From: Chloroflexota bacterium
GTDB taxonomy: Bacteria; Chloroflexota; Anaerolineae; Aggregatilineales; Phototrophicaceae
Direction of reading: 5' to 3'
DNA length: 64,000 nt
Assembly: GCA_016223085.1 (NCBI GenBank)
Contig: JACRPS010000016.1
Location: forward strand, 20,153 to 84,152
The notes below the pieces were generated by a model. It saw nothing but the letters and a program-made list of their open reading frames with translations. It had not been told where the DNA came from and did not search any database. Within the stretch, counting starts at the first letter, position 1. Each line of letters begins with the position of its first letter. Position numbers and translations under genes: made by a program. Below are positions 33,512 to 41,387 of the stretch, in pieces.

Positions 33512-34069
33512 TTACTCGTACCACAAATCTTCAAGCCACTTGTACTGATCGGGGTGTTGAGCATACGCTTCATATCTATTGTGATTCCTTGACAACCGAA
33601 TTAAGAATACCTCGTCAGAATGCAAGCTGAACCACTTCTCATCATGGACATCGAATGGGTCTTGCCCAATACCAACTTCCTCTCCGACTATACCTGCAAA
33701 TTCATTTCGAAGTTCTTGATGACTATTACCGCTTCCTCTAAAAGCGCACTGTGACGGATAGTAATCATCTAAAGAGACAATACGAAACCATTGTCCATCT
33801 GGAATCCGTCGTAATGCCTGTTCCAGGAGTTGCTCATTTGCGACGCCGCGTATCGAATATTGAAGCCGGCGGAATATGGTAAAACATATTTCCGGCCACG
33901 TTTGCTGAACGACGAGGTCTCGTAACTCTTTCATTGACCGGACGAAATAAGCGCTACCGCTGTTTCCGCTATGCGGCCAGTAAATATCAACGTAAAGTTC
34001 TCCCGTTTCAACTAGCCAATCGCTTAGTACAGCAAGATGTTGAGGCAGGAACAAACGAAGATAACTCAC
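33512..34069 (-). CDS. Unidentified protein coupled to an SDR gene
   Basis: I do not recognise this 185-residue protein. It begins VSYLRLFLPQHLAVLSDWLVETGEL at a GTG that overlaps the TGA of the upstream gene as GTGA, which points to coupled translation. It is rich in aromatic and acidic residues and has no signal peptide or membrane segment. The N-terminal WPHSGNSGSAYFVRSMKEL region looks globular. Its base composition is visibly more AT-rich than the neighbours, so it may be a transferred gene. The frame extends upstream inside the SDR gene, but that part is a shadow. Confidence 0.6.
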   Translation of the reverse strand: MSYLRLFLPQHLAVLSDWLVETGELYVDIYWPHSGNSGSAYFVRSMKELRDLVVQQTWPEICFTIFRRLQYSIRGVANEQLLEQALRRIPDGQWFRIVSLDDYYPSQCAFRGSGNSHQELRNEFAGIVGEEVGIGQDPFDVHDEKWFSLHSDEVFLIRLSRNHNRYEAYAQHPDQYKWLEDLWYE

Positions 34070-34836
34070 GGCCTGAATCCCCCGTTCGAATGTATCACCT
34101 GACCCGTCACCCACTGCGCGGCGTCGCTGGCAAGGAACGCGATCAGCCGCGCGGCGTCGTCCGGCGTGCCAACGCGCCCCTGCGGCGTGTGCGCCAGCAC
34201 CCACGCTTTCAGATCGTCGCTCATCCAGCCGGTGTCGGTCGGGCCGGGGTCAACCGCGTTGACGGTGATGCCCTTGTGTGCCACGCCCGTCGCCAGCGAC
34301 ACGGTAAAGGCTTCGACCGCGCCTTTGGTGGTGGCATACGCCAGTTCGTCGGGCATCGGGCCGAGTCCCTGCCCAGACGTCAGGCTGATGATACGCCCCC
34401 CGCTGCCAGCCTGAAACCGACGTGCAAACTCGACACTCAGCAGGAACGTGCCGCGAATGTTGACGGCGTAATGCGCGTCCAGCATGGCCGCGTCCAGCAC
34501 ATCATAGCCGCCATTGACCGAATAGGTCGCATTGTTGACCAGTATCGAAACCATGTCCAACGCCGCTTCGGCGGCATCCAGTATAGCGGCAGGGGTGTCC
34601 GGTTGGCTGAGGTCGGCCTCAAGGCTGGCACAGCGCACACCGAGCGCATGGAGTTCGGCTTCCAGCAGCGCCGGCGCGTTGTCGTCCGCGCCCCAGGGCA
34701 TCGTGCCGTCGTAGGGACGCCAGTAGGTGAAAAACACGTCCACGCCCTGCCGCGCCAGCGCCCGGCAGACCGCCGCGCCGATGCCAATGCGGCGGCTGGC
34801 CCCCGTGACCAGCGCCACGCGGCTAACGGCGTTCAT
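34066..34836 (-). CDS. Short-chain dehydrogenase/reductase
   Basis: This 256-residue Rossmann-fold SDR has the NAD(P)-binding motif TGASRRIGIGAAV, the NNATYSVNGGY strand, the catalytic Ser in ISLTSGQGLG and the YATTK pair (Tyr and Lys) of the classical active site. The family interconverts alcohols and ketones; FabG-like reductases and 3-hydroxy dehydrogenases are the closest in appearance. GAGGAAAG precedes the ATG. It is translationally coupled to an unidentified gene, with a GNAT gene downstream. Confidence 0.9.
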   Translation of the reverse strand: MNAVSRVALVTGASRRIGIGAAVCRALARQGVDVFFTYWRPYDGTMPWGADDNAPALLEAELHALGVRCASLEADLSQPDTPAAILDAAEAALDMVSILVNNATYSVNGGYDVLDAAMLDAHYAVNIRGTFLLSVEFARRFQAGSGGRIISLTSGQGLGPMPDELAYATTKGAVEAFTVSLATGVAHKGITVNAVDPGPTDTGWMSDDLKAWVLAHTPQGRVGTPDDAARLIAFLASDAAQWVTGQVIHSNGGFRP

Positions 34837-35023
34837 GGTACTTTCCTCAAACGGTGAGTGGTCATCGTCCCTGTCCTGATTTGGAAAGGGGAGATTGTAC
34901 TGCTTTTGTCACGGCTGCCCCAACCGACGATGGCCGGCAACGATGGGAACGCCGCCGAATCTTACGCTTTTCAAATTGCGATCGGGTACGCTAGGGGAAC
35001 GAATCAGGTACGAGGATGGCTGC

Positions 35024-35257
35024 ATGTACGATTTGACCCCCGACCCCGGACTGATGAAAGACCTGGCCGAAGAACGCCAGCGCGATATTCTGGAGGAGGT
35101 CGAAGCCGACCACCTGGCCGAGGAAGCCGCGCATGGCGATGACGACGCTGACAACAACGAAGTTGTGCCGGGCAACTACCAGCCCGTCACCGACGATGAC
35201 AGCGATCTGGTGGACAGCCGCGAATCCAACCGCAACGTACACAAAGGTGAGCGTTAA
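35024..35257 (+). CDS. Small acidic protein (first of two)
   Basis: This 77-residue protein starts MYDLTPDPGLMKDLAEERQRD and is very acidic through its middle (EEAAHGDDDADNNE). GAGGA stands seven bases before the ATG at 35024. A predicted helix (LMKDLAEERQRDILEEVEADHLAEEA) covers the first half; the rest is probably disordered. No family recognised. A second acidic gene follows after 10 bases, so the two form a small operon. Confidence 0.6.
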   Translation: MYDLTPDPGLMKDLAEERQRDILEEVEADHLAEEAAHGDDDADNNEVVPGNYQPVTDDDSDLVDSRESNRNVHKGER

Positions 35258-35267
35258 GGAGCATTAC

Positions 35268-35579
35268 ATGGTCGCAAACCGACCGCCACGCCGAGACCGC
35301 AACCCGGATTTGCCGCATCAGTGGGATGAGGAAGAGATTCCGACGATTGATGAAGATGCCCTGCGCGGACGCCCGGAGTGGCTGGAACGCATCGGCAATG
35401 AAGACGAAGACCCCCGGCGGATTGAGCAGAATATCCGTGAGGAATGGGGGCGGCTGGATGAGGATGATTTCGTGAGTTCGCCGGTGAGCGAGTCCGATGC
35501 GCCTGACTGGACAGACAAGGACTACGATGACGAGCCGGGCGACGAGGACGGCGAGGGCGACCGCTACCGTTATTCGTGA
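35268..35579 (+). CDS. Small acidic protein (second of two)
   Basis: The 103-residue protein has a basic start (MVANRPPRRDRNPDLP) and a strongly acidic remainder (EDEDPRRIEQNIREEW, DYDDEPGDEDGEGD). AAGGAG stands six bases before the ATG. No family is recognised and no domain is visible. It lies 10 bases after another small acidic gene, which suggests linked function, possibly as a charged partner of a nucleic acid-binding or metal-binding protein; that is guesswork. Confidence 0.6.
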   Translation: MVANRPPRRDRNPDLPHQWDEEEIPTIDEDALRGRPEWLERIGNEDEDPRRIEQNIREEWGRLDEDDFVSSPVSESDAPDWTDKDYDDEPGDEDGEGDRYRYS

Positions 35580-35587
35580 GACAACCC

Positions 35588-35615
35588 GTAGGGACATGGC
35601 ATGCCGTGTCCCTAC
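35588..35615. repeat. Palindromic repeat, GTAGGG family
   Basis: GTAGGGACATGGCA and TGCCGTGTCCCTAC form a 28-base palindrome with one mismatch. It lies nine bases after the stop of the second acidic gene and between it and the convergent DUF4058 gene. Confidence 0.95.
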
Positions 35616-35680
35616 CTGAAACGTGGTGGGGTGTTGGCGCAGAACGGATTGCGCCATCGGAGGCGGGTCAATGGCTCGCC

Positions 35681-36619
35681 TCATTTTTGGTCTGGTGTGT
35701 ATTCCTGTGGGATAGGGAATGGGCCGTCTTCCAGCCGTACCCCCTGGCGATACAGGTCTGCTACCAGTGCCATCCGGGTGTGGATGCGCTGCTGGTCAAA
35801 CTCACTGTATCGCTCGAAACGCTCCGGTAGGCGCTCGTAGTCCACGCGAAAGCTGTAAGCGCGCAGGCTGCTGTAGGTCCGGTTATAAACCGTGTTAAGC
35901 GGCACTGTAATCTCGTCATTTTCGGCCAGAGGAATTGGTATGGTCGGAACAGGGTCATCTACATAAAACGCATACGTGCGCGATGTACCCGTTTCAATGC
36001 TCGGTCTTGGACGGCTAATTGTTATTGAATAAGGATATGATCCCGGTTGCTGTGGATAAAGTAGTATATCTTTTACAGGGGACGGAGTCTCGTGCTGGTA
36101 GTCTATCTCCACCAGTTGAAGGCCACTTCGCACGACCGCCCGGCGTTTATCGCGGTACTGTCGCCCGGCCTCACCGGTCTTGTTCGTTGGTGAAAGCAGT
36201 TCAATGCGAGTCACAGGCTTACCAAGTCCACCGATATTTTCTTCAACCTGATAAACGATCAGTGCCGGGTAATAAACGTCTTCGTCCCATCCATCAAGGG
36301 TTTCAAGTAGGGGACGCTCCAACGTTGCAGCCGAACGCGGCAGGTTGGGGGGCAGGTTTGTTCTGCTCGTCTGATAAATAGTCACGTCGGCTTTTAAACG
36401 GATGGCAGCAGTTTCGCCTGTATCAAGCCGTTCTTCGCGGATTTGCAGTGACTGTTCCATATCCACGATATATCCCTCTGGCAAAAGGGCATTAATTGCT
36501 TCGCCTAAGTCGGCAATATGTTTGTTGTGAAATCCTTCCCATCCACCGCGCGCCTGATAGTAACTTTGCAGGTGGGCATTGACTCCCAGATACTGATTGA
36601 CGACTGATTGTATCGGCAT
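35681..36619 (-). CDS. DUF4058-family protein
   Basis: This 312-residue protein resembles DUF4058: an N-terminal GGWEGFHNKHIADLGEAINALLP, a middle VTRIELLSPTNKTGEAGRQYRDKRRAV and a C-terminal half with EITVPLNTVYNRTY. The ELLSPTNK segment resembles the PD-(D/E)xK-type core (an Asp/Glu, then ExK-like), which the family is thought to share with restriction-like nucleases. GAGGCGGCC precedes the ATG. The family is common in cyanobacteria and Chloroflexota, often near Uma2 genes, as here. Confidence 0.75.
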   Translation of the reverse strand: MPIQSVVNQYLGVNAHLQSYYQARGGWEGFHNKHIADLGEAINALLPEGYIVDMEQSLQIREERLDTGETAAIRLKADVTIYQTSRTNLPPNLPRSAATLERPLLETLDGWDEDVYYPALIVYQVEENIGGLGKPVTRIELLSPTNKTGEAGRQYRDKRRAVVRSGLQLVEIDYQHETPSPVKDILLYPQQPGSYPYSITISRPRPSIETGTSRTYAFYVDDPVPTIPIPLAENDEITVPLNTVYNRTYSSLRAYSFRVDYERLPERFERYSEFDQQRIHTRMALVADLYRQGVRLEDGPFPIPQEYTPDQK

Positions 36620-36694
36620 GGCCGCCTCACCAATTCATCGTGCAATGGGTCCCAATGACGTTCGCCACAGCCCCATTGTACTGCAAACCGCGCC

Positions 36695-37396
36695 TTATTC
36701 GGCCAGCAAATAGCGCGTGTCCAGCGCTGTTTCCAGCGCCGCGCCGTTCACACACTCCACGTAATAACCTCTGGCGTTAGGGCGAGAACTGACCACTCCT
36801 GCCAACTTACCATCAATGAAGTGCCCTGCCGCGCCATCATCGAAGGCATAGCCCGCCGGCATTTCTCCGGCTGCGATGACGCGGTGCAGGGTCGGGCGGC
36901 GCTGGGCTTCGCCGTCGTAGTGCGGTGTGCAGCTTCCCGGCAGGAAGTCCAGGCACGGCAGAACCGTGAGCGTGCCGGGAATCGAATCGGTTGTGCAGTA
37001 TTCAAACCAGCAAATCGCCCCGGCGCTGATGCCCGCCAGCACCACGCCCGCTTCCAGCGCCTCGCGCAAAATACGATCCAACCCCCATTCGCGCCACAGC
37101 GCCAGCATGGACTTGGTATTACCCCCGCCGACGTAAATTACATTCTGTTCCAGCAGAAAGCCGCGAATATCAGCAGTGTGCGGCTGAAACAGTGACAGGT
37201 GCGACGGGCGGCAGTCCAGCTTCGTGAACGCGCTGTAAAAGTTGATGATGTAATCGCGTGCCTCGCCGCTGGCCTGCGACAGAAAACATACTTTCGGGCG
37301 CTCGACGCCGGTCTGTTCGATCACGTAGCGGTCAAGCGCGGGATTGTCCGGCTCCATCGAAAAACCGCCCCCGCCCATTGCGATGATGTGCTGCAT
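36695..37396 (-). CDS. Peptidase S51-family (PepE-like) protein
   Basis: This 233-residue protein has the S51 fold: an N-terminal HIIAMGGGGF, YVGGGNTKSMLALWR and the nucleophile elbow GISAGAICWFEY with Ser, followed by the His in CTPHYDGEA. The S51 family includes PepE dipeptidase and cyanophycinase. It matches PepE in length; cyanophycinase is larger. AAAGGTGG precedes the ATG. It lies 75 bases upstream of DUF4058 and 10 bases after a Uma2 gene on the same strand. Confidence 0.85.
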   Translation of the reverse strand: MQHIIAMGGGGFSMEPDNPALDRYVIEQTGVERPKVCFLSQASGEARDYIINFYSAFTKLDCRPSHLSLFQPHTADIRGFLLEQNVIYVGGGNTKSMLALWREWGLDRILREALEAGVVLAGISAGAICWFEYCTTDSIPGTLTVLPCLDFLPGSCTPHYDGEAQRRPTLHRVIAAGEMPAGYAFDDGAAGHFIDGKLAGVVSSRPNARGYYVECVNGAALETALDTRYLLAE

Positions 37397-37405
37397 CTTC
37401 CACCT

Positions 37406-38044
37406 TTACTGTTCTGCTGCCAGTAATGCCTGTACTGCTGTGACAACTGCCGCCGGGCCGGGTAGTTCTGTTTCCCATAAAGTGGGTACATGGAGGCGAA
37501 AGCTGGGTAGCAGCGGTGTACGATAGTACCCCTGCTGATCGAGTGTCTGGCTGCGATACCTTCCCAGTTCATCCAGACGATAAAAGCGGGTTTCTTCGCG
37601 CAGAGCATCAATAATCCAATACTCTCGAACACCGCCCTTTTCGTATTCGATGAACTTCTCGCCGTAGTCACGTTCGCCACTTTCTTCCGATACAATTTCT
37701 ATGCAGATGTCCGCCGGCCCATCCAGATATGTTTCTTTCAGTTCGTGTGGGTTGCTTTTCAATACCACCATCAGGTCAGGTTCGCGGCGGCGGTTTGGAA
37801 ATGCGGGCAGGCGCATGACAAACGGCTGGATAAGCACTACACCAATAGCACGAAATTCAAAGTAGGTATCAAGCAGCAGCGCCAGGTATTTCATCAAGCG
37901 GTTGTGACTTACGGTTACGGGAGACACTTTAATCACTACCCCTTCAATCCATTCGCAATTGTCCGCCGCGTATCGCTCCATGTATTCATCAAGCGATACG
38001 TCAGTTGCCACTACCTGACTGGAAAATACCTGTAAGTCCGCCAT
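37406..38044 (-). CDS. Uma2-family endonuclease-like protein
   Basis: The 212-residue protein is a full-length Uma2 (DUF820) family member of the PD-(D/E)xK fold: NCEWIEGVVIKVSP, RREPDLMVVLKSNP (conserved Asp), ADICIEIVSEESGERDYGEKF (Glu and downstream Lys) and GGVREYWIIDALREE. The members are abundant in cyanobacteria and Chloroflexota; a nuclease role is predicted from fold but not proven. The gene is followed after nine bases by the S51 peptidase gene. Confidence 0.85.
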   Translation of the reverse strand: MADLQVFSSQVVATDVSLDEYMERYAADNCEWIEGVVIKVSPVTVSHNRLMKYLALLLDTYFEFRAIGVVLIQPFVMRLPAFPNRRREPDLMVVLKSNPHELKETYLDGPADICIEIVSEESGERDYGEKFIEYEKGGVREYWIIDALREETRFYRLDELGRYRSQTLDQQGYYRTPLLPSFRLHVPTLWETELPGPAAVVTAVQALLAAEQ

Positions 38045-38081
38045 ACAGCCTCAATATCCATACCGACTCTGTTATTCTATT

Positions 38082-39413
38082 CTACCCCAACATCTCCTGC
38101 ACTTTTGCGCCGACTTGGCCCCGGCTGACCGTCATTTCCGCGCCGTCGTTCAGGCGTTTGAGCTTCACCGCACCTGCTGCGATTTCCTCCGGCCCCAGCA
38201 CCGCCACCAGCGGAATCCGCTTTTTGTCAGCGTAGTTAAACTGCTTGCCCAGGTTTTTGTCCTGCAAGTACAGTTCGGTGTTCACGCCCGCCGCTCGCAG
38301 TTCCGCTGCCAGCCGGGTGGAGTCGCGCCGCGTATCATCGTTAAACACCGACACCAACACCTGCACCACCGTCCCCACGATGTCCGGCGGATACAGATTC
38401 AGGATGTCCATCAGGTCAATGATACGTTCAATACCCAGTGACGTGCCGGTCGTCGGCAGGCTTTCCTTGCGGAACAGGCCGACCAGATCATCGTAACGAC
38501 CGCCGCCGGTCACGCTGCCCAGGTTCGGCTCGGTGATAACCGTCTCAAAAATCGGGCCGGTGTAATACCCCAGGCCGCGCACCATCGTAAAGTCAAACTC
38601 GTAAAACTGTGGCGGGATGTTCGCATCTGCCAAATGTCCGGCCAGTTCGCGCAGTTCGCGGATGCCCTCCTGCGCTGCCGGGAAGTTGCCCATCATTTCC
38701 TCGGCGTAATCCAGGCTTGACAGCCCCGGCTGCCGCGCCTGAATCAGCTCCATCATCCGGGCGACGGCCTCACTCTCAATACCGCGTTCCAGCAGTTCCT
38801 TCCGCACCCCGTCCGCGCCGATTTTGTCGAACTTGTCCACGCTGCGGTACAGGTCGCCAAGCTGGTCGCGCGGCACGCCGGCATACTGGCCGATGGCCGT
38901 CAGCAGCTTGCGGTTGTTGATCTTCACGCTGAACTGCTGGAAGCCCAGCCGTCGCAGCGCCGTTACCACCACGCCCAGGATTTCGGCGTCGGCGCTCATG
39001 CTGGCGATGCCCACGATGTCGGCGTCACACTGGTAAAATTCGCGGTAGCGTCCGCGCTGGGGACGTTCGGCGCGCCACACGGGCGACAGTTGATAGCGTT
39101 TAAACGGCAGCGCGATCTCGTTTTCGTACAGCGCCACCACGCGCGACAGCGGCACAGTCAGGTCGTAGCGCAGCGCCACTTCTTCCTTGCCACCGGGGTG
39201 CTGGGCATGGTAAATCAGCTTTTCAGCATCCTCGCCATATTTGCCCATCAGCGTTTCTTTCAGTTCCAGTACCGGCGTTTGCAGCGGCTCAAAGCCGTAC
39301 AGGTGGAACACCTGGCGCACGATGTCAAACACGTACTCGCGCTTCAGCATTTCGTTCGGCAGAAAATCGCGCATCCCCTTCGGCAAACGCGGCTTGATTT
39401 TGACGGCGGTCAT
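38082..39413 (-). CDS. hisS: Histidyl-tRNA synthetase
   Basis: The 443-residue class II synthetase charges tRNA-His. It starts MTAVKIKPRLPKGMRDFLP, with motif 2 at AERPQRGRYREFYQCDADIVG, the His-specific LGYYTGPIFE and GGGRYDDLV segments, motif 3 at GTSLGIERI and an anticodon-binding domain at the end. AGGAGG stands seven bases before the ATG at 39413; the frame continues upstream only by chance. The 190-base leader contains a promoter, a short leader-peptide gene with three His codons and an intrinsic terminator, so expression is probably controlled by attenuation. Confidence 0.95.
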   Translation of the reverse strand: MTAVKIKPRLPKGMRDFLPNEMLKREYVFDIVRQVFHLYGFEPLQTPVLELKETLMGKYGEDAEKLIYHAQHPGGKEEVALRYDLTVPLSRVVALYENEIALPFKRYQLSPVWRAERPQRGRYREFYQCDADIVGIASMSADAEILGVVVTALRRLGFQQFSVKINNRKLLTAIGQYAGVPRDQLGDLYRSVDKFDKIGADGVRKELLERGIESEAVARMMELIQARQPGLSSLDYAEEMMGNFPAAQEGIRELRELAGHLADANIPPQFYEFDFTMVRGLGYYTGPIFETVITEPNLGSVTGGGRYDDLVGLFRKESLPTTGTSLGIERIIDLMDILNLYPPDIVGTVVQVLVSVFNDDTRRDSTRLAAELRAAGVNTELYLQDKNLGKQFNYADKKRIPLVAVLGPEEIAAGAVKLKRLNDGAEMTVSRGQVGAKVQEMLG

Positions 39414-39438
39414 GGTTGGTCCTCCTACGAGCACTGGT

Positions 39439-39468
39439 GTAGGGGCGGGTTTCTAAACCCGCCCCTAC
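39439..39468. repeat. Palindromic repeat, GTAGGG family
   Basis: GTAGGGGCGGGTTTC and TAAACCCGCCCCTAC make a 30-base near-perfect palindrome between the attenuator terminator and the hisS ribosome-binding site. Confidence 0.95.
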
Positions 39469-39482
39469 GGCGGACAGACAAT

Positions 39483-39509
39483 AAAAAAGCGTGGACTGAC
39501 GCCCACGCT
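39483..39509 (-). terminator. Intrinsic terminator in the hisS leader (attenuator)
   Basis: On the minus strand AGCGTGG (39509-39503) pairs with CCACGCT (39494-39488) around an eight-base loop, followed by TTTTTTAT. It lies 28 bases after the leader-peptide stop and 70 bases before hisS. The same AGCGTGG occurs at 39547-39541, inside the leader-peptide gene, and can compete for the 3' arm. Confidence 0.8.
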
Positions 39510-39536
39510 CTCGGAATCCAAAACGGTCGGGGTCAG

Positions 39537-39581
39537 CTAACCACGCTCAACGATCGCATGATGATGGCGTTGCAGGTTCAT
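39537..39581 (-). CDS. Predicted histidine leader peptide of hisS
   Basis: The 14-residue frame reads MNLQRHHHAIVERG and stops at TAG. It has three consecutive CAT codons (39558-39566), a good ribosome-binding site GAGGA five bases upstream, and a promoter whose start lies about 17 bases before the ATG. A ribosome slowed at the His codons would leave the AGCGTGG copy at 39541-39547 free and could change folding of the downstream terminator. The arrangement mirrors classical amino acid attenuators, although hisS in Firmicutes usually uses a T-box instead. Not shown by experiment. Confidence 0.7.
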   Translation of the reverse strand: MNLQRHHHAIVERG

Positions 39582-39604
39582 TGTTTTCCTCGCCGAATAA
39601 TCGT

Positions 39605-39633
39605 AGTGTAGACGAAAATCTGGCAGATTGCAA
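39605..39633 (-). promoter_or_regulatory. Promoter of the hisS leader
   Basis: On the minus strand TTGCAA (39633-39628) and TACACT (39610-39605) are separated by 17 bases. The expected start is near 39598, giving a short leader before the leader-peptide ATG. Confidence 0.7.
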
Positions 39634-39739
39634 CGGGTGTACGAAGTGTTGCCCACACAACAGCCGGTTGGCGCTAATTCTGTTACCCTCAGGGTGAACC
39701 ACTGGGAATACTGTGAGTCAGGATTGAAGGAGTAAGCAT

Positions 39740-40183
39740 ATGTCTACCCGTACGATGCAGTCGCCCAATGCAGCCCTCAGCCGCCAGCTTGTCCGGGGCG
39801 CGGCTGCCGGTCTGGTCGGCGGCGTGGCCTTTGGCATCCTCATGACGATCTGGGGCGTACTGCCAATGGTCGGCATGCTGGTCGGACAGGAAAACGCGGT
39901 TGTGGGGTTTGTCGTCCACCTGCTCATCAGCGCCTTCATCGGCGCAACCTTTGGCGTGATCGCGGCACGCCTGCCTTCGACCTGGGTCTTGCAGATCGGC
40001 GCGGGCGCGGTCTATGGCGTCATCTGGTGGGTGCTGGGCGCGCTCGTCCTCATGCCGCTGCTGCTGGGTATGAATGAGATGGTGCTGCAAATCGGCGCGA
40101 TGCAGGTCAACAGTCTGATCGGCCATCTGGTTTTTGGCGTGCTGACAGGCGTGGCGTACAAGGTGCTGAGTGAGCGCCGGTGA
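39740..40183 (+). CDS. Small multi-spanning membrane protein
   Basis: This 147-residue protein has four hydrophobic segments (LVRGAAAGLVGGVAFGILMT, VVGFVVHLLISAFIGATFGV, IGAGAVYGVIWWVLGALVLM, LIGHLVFGVLTGVAYKVL) rich in Gly. The small-residue pattern recalls DUF1440/YagU-like membrane proteins, but I cannot name it firmly. AAGGAG stands seven bases before the ATG. It precedes a Crp/Fnr regulator by 91 bases on the same strand. The function is unknown. Confidence 0.7.
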   Translation: MSTRTMQSPNAALSRQLVRGAAAGLVGGVAFGILMTIWGVLPMVGMLVGQENAVVGFVVHLLISAFIGATFGVIAARLPSTWVLQIGAGAVYGVIWWVLGALVLMPLLLGMNEMVLQIGAMQVNSLIGHLVFGVLTGVAYKVLSERR

Positions 40184-40274
40184 CCTGCCGCCTGTCATTC
40201 TCCTCACGCAACGCTCAGATGTTTATCAGCCTGAGCGTTTACCTTAAAAACAAGCGATAGGGCGAGGACAGGCG

Positions 40275-40982
40275 ATGATTGGCGCAGACAAACAGGCGGC
40301 GGCCCCATCACATCGTTCTTTCCTGGGCAGTTTGGCTGATACCTGCGAACTGCTCGACCTGGCGACGATAGAACGCTATCGCAAAGGTGAATACATCTTT
40401 TATGCCGGTGATCCTGCTGACTGCATTTACGTGCTGCTGCGGGGCAGCGTCAAAAAGCTGTTTGTGAATTTAAGCGGTGACGAAAAGACCATCAGCCTGT
40501 ACTTCCCTGGCGATATCTTCGGCCACCTGTTCCTGGGCAAATACCGCCACCGCATCAGTTCGGCCTGCGCGCTGGAAGACGTGGAAGCCGCCCGGCTGTC
40601 AGAAACCAGCCTGACGGCACTGGTGCAGCAGTTGCCCCAGGTGGGGTTAAAACTGATTGCCTACCTAGCTGACGAGCAGCGGGAGACTCTGGCTCGCCTG
40701 CACGCCCTGATGCACCTCGACGCGCGCACCCGGCTGATGGGCACGCTGTTGAGCCTGGGTCGGCGGCTGTGTTGTCACGAGGCGGACTGGTTTCAGTTGC
40801 CCGCGACAATTACGCAGGAAAATCTGGCGAGTCTGGCCTGTATGAACCGCAGCACCGTGAATATCTATCTCAGCGAACTGCGCGCTCAGGGCATCGTTGG
40901 CGGCAGGGGACGGGTGCTAACGGTCAGCCTGCTGGCGCTGGAGCGCCAGTTACACGAGGCCGGGCTGGAAATTCTGGAATGA
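40275..40982 (+). CDS. Crp/Fnr-family transcription regulator
   Basis: The 235-residue regulator has a cyclic-nucleotide-type sensor domain (about 25-140: GEYIFYAGDPADCIYVLLRGSVKK and YFPGDIFGHLF) and a helix-turn-helix domain (about 165-225: TITQENLASLACMNRSTVNIYLSELRAQGIV). There is no Cys cluster for an Fe-S centre, so it is not a classic Fnr; the effector is unknown. The phosphate-binding RxS of CRP is not obvious either. It may control the neighbouring membrane protein, but no matching site was identified. Confidence 0.88.
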   Translation: MIGADKQAAAPSHRSFLGSLADTCELLDLATIERYRKGEYIFYAGDPADCIYVLLRGSVKKLFVNLSGDEKTISLYFPGDIFGHLFLGKYRHRISSACALEDVEAARLSETSLTALVQQLPQVGLKLIAYLADEQRETLARLHALMHLDARTRLMGTLLSLGRRLCCHEADWFQLPATITQENLASLACMNRSTVNIYLSELRAQGIVGGRGRVLTVSLLALERQLHEAGLEILE

Positions 40983-40985
40983 AAA

Positions 40986-41006
40986 CAGGGACGTGCGGCG
41001 TCCCTG
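40986..41006. repeat. Short inverted repeat after the Crp/Fnr gene
   Basis: CAGGGACG, TGCGG and CGTCCCTG form an eight-base-pair hairpin four bases after the Crp/Fnr stop. It resembles the GTAGGG family and may end the message, although no T-run follows. The 400-base gap 40983-41387 otherwise holds no gene. Confidence 0.7.
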
Positions 41007-41314
41007 CTCTCGCTCCTGGCGGCTGGGCGTGAACCGGCTGGAAATGAGCCGCCGCGCCACGTCCCCACGTAGTGCGAAATCAGCTCGCCGCGCTGACGCC
41101 TGCCACCCTGCCACACCCGGCGCTGGCTGCCTAATTGCCGACAACAACACAGGTACAGGATGCCTGTCGGATGCCAGAAGTGTGGTCATGCTTCAAGGCT
41201 GCTTCCCACGCTAAAACAAATCGCAGCGCCTGTAAACCACGATCCGCCACTTTTCTGACATTTTTTGGACAGGAACAGCGAACAACACAGCCATGAGTTA
41301 TTACCCGATAATGG

Positions 41315-41343
41315 GTAGGGGCGAACCGCCGGTTCGCCCCTAC
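41315..41343. repeat. Palindromic repeat, GTAGGG family
   Basis: GTAGGGGCGAACC, GCC and GGTTCGCCCCTAC make a 29-base palindrome in the gap between the Crp/Fnr gene and the DinB-like gene. Confidence 0.95.
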
Positions 41344-41387
41344 AAAAAATCATCCGCTGTGTTTTTTATCCCCAGGCGTGGCTTATC

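Noticed and set aside
39414..39640. T-box riboswitch upstream of hisS
   Set aside because: No T-box core (AGGGTGG-type motif with specifier loop) was found; the leader instead has a short His-rich peptide gene and a terminator.
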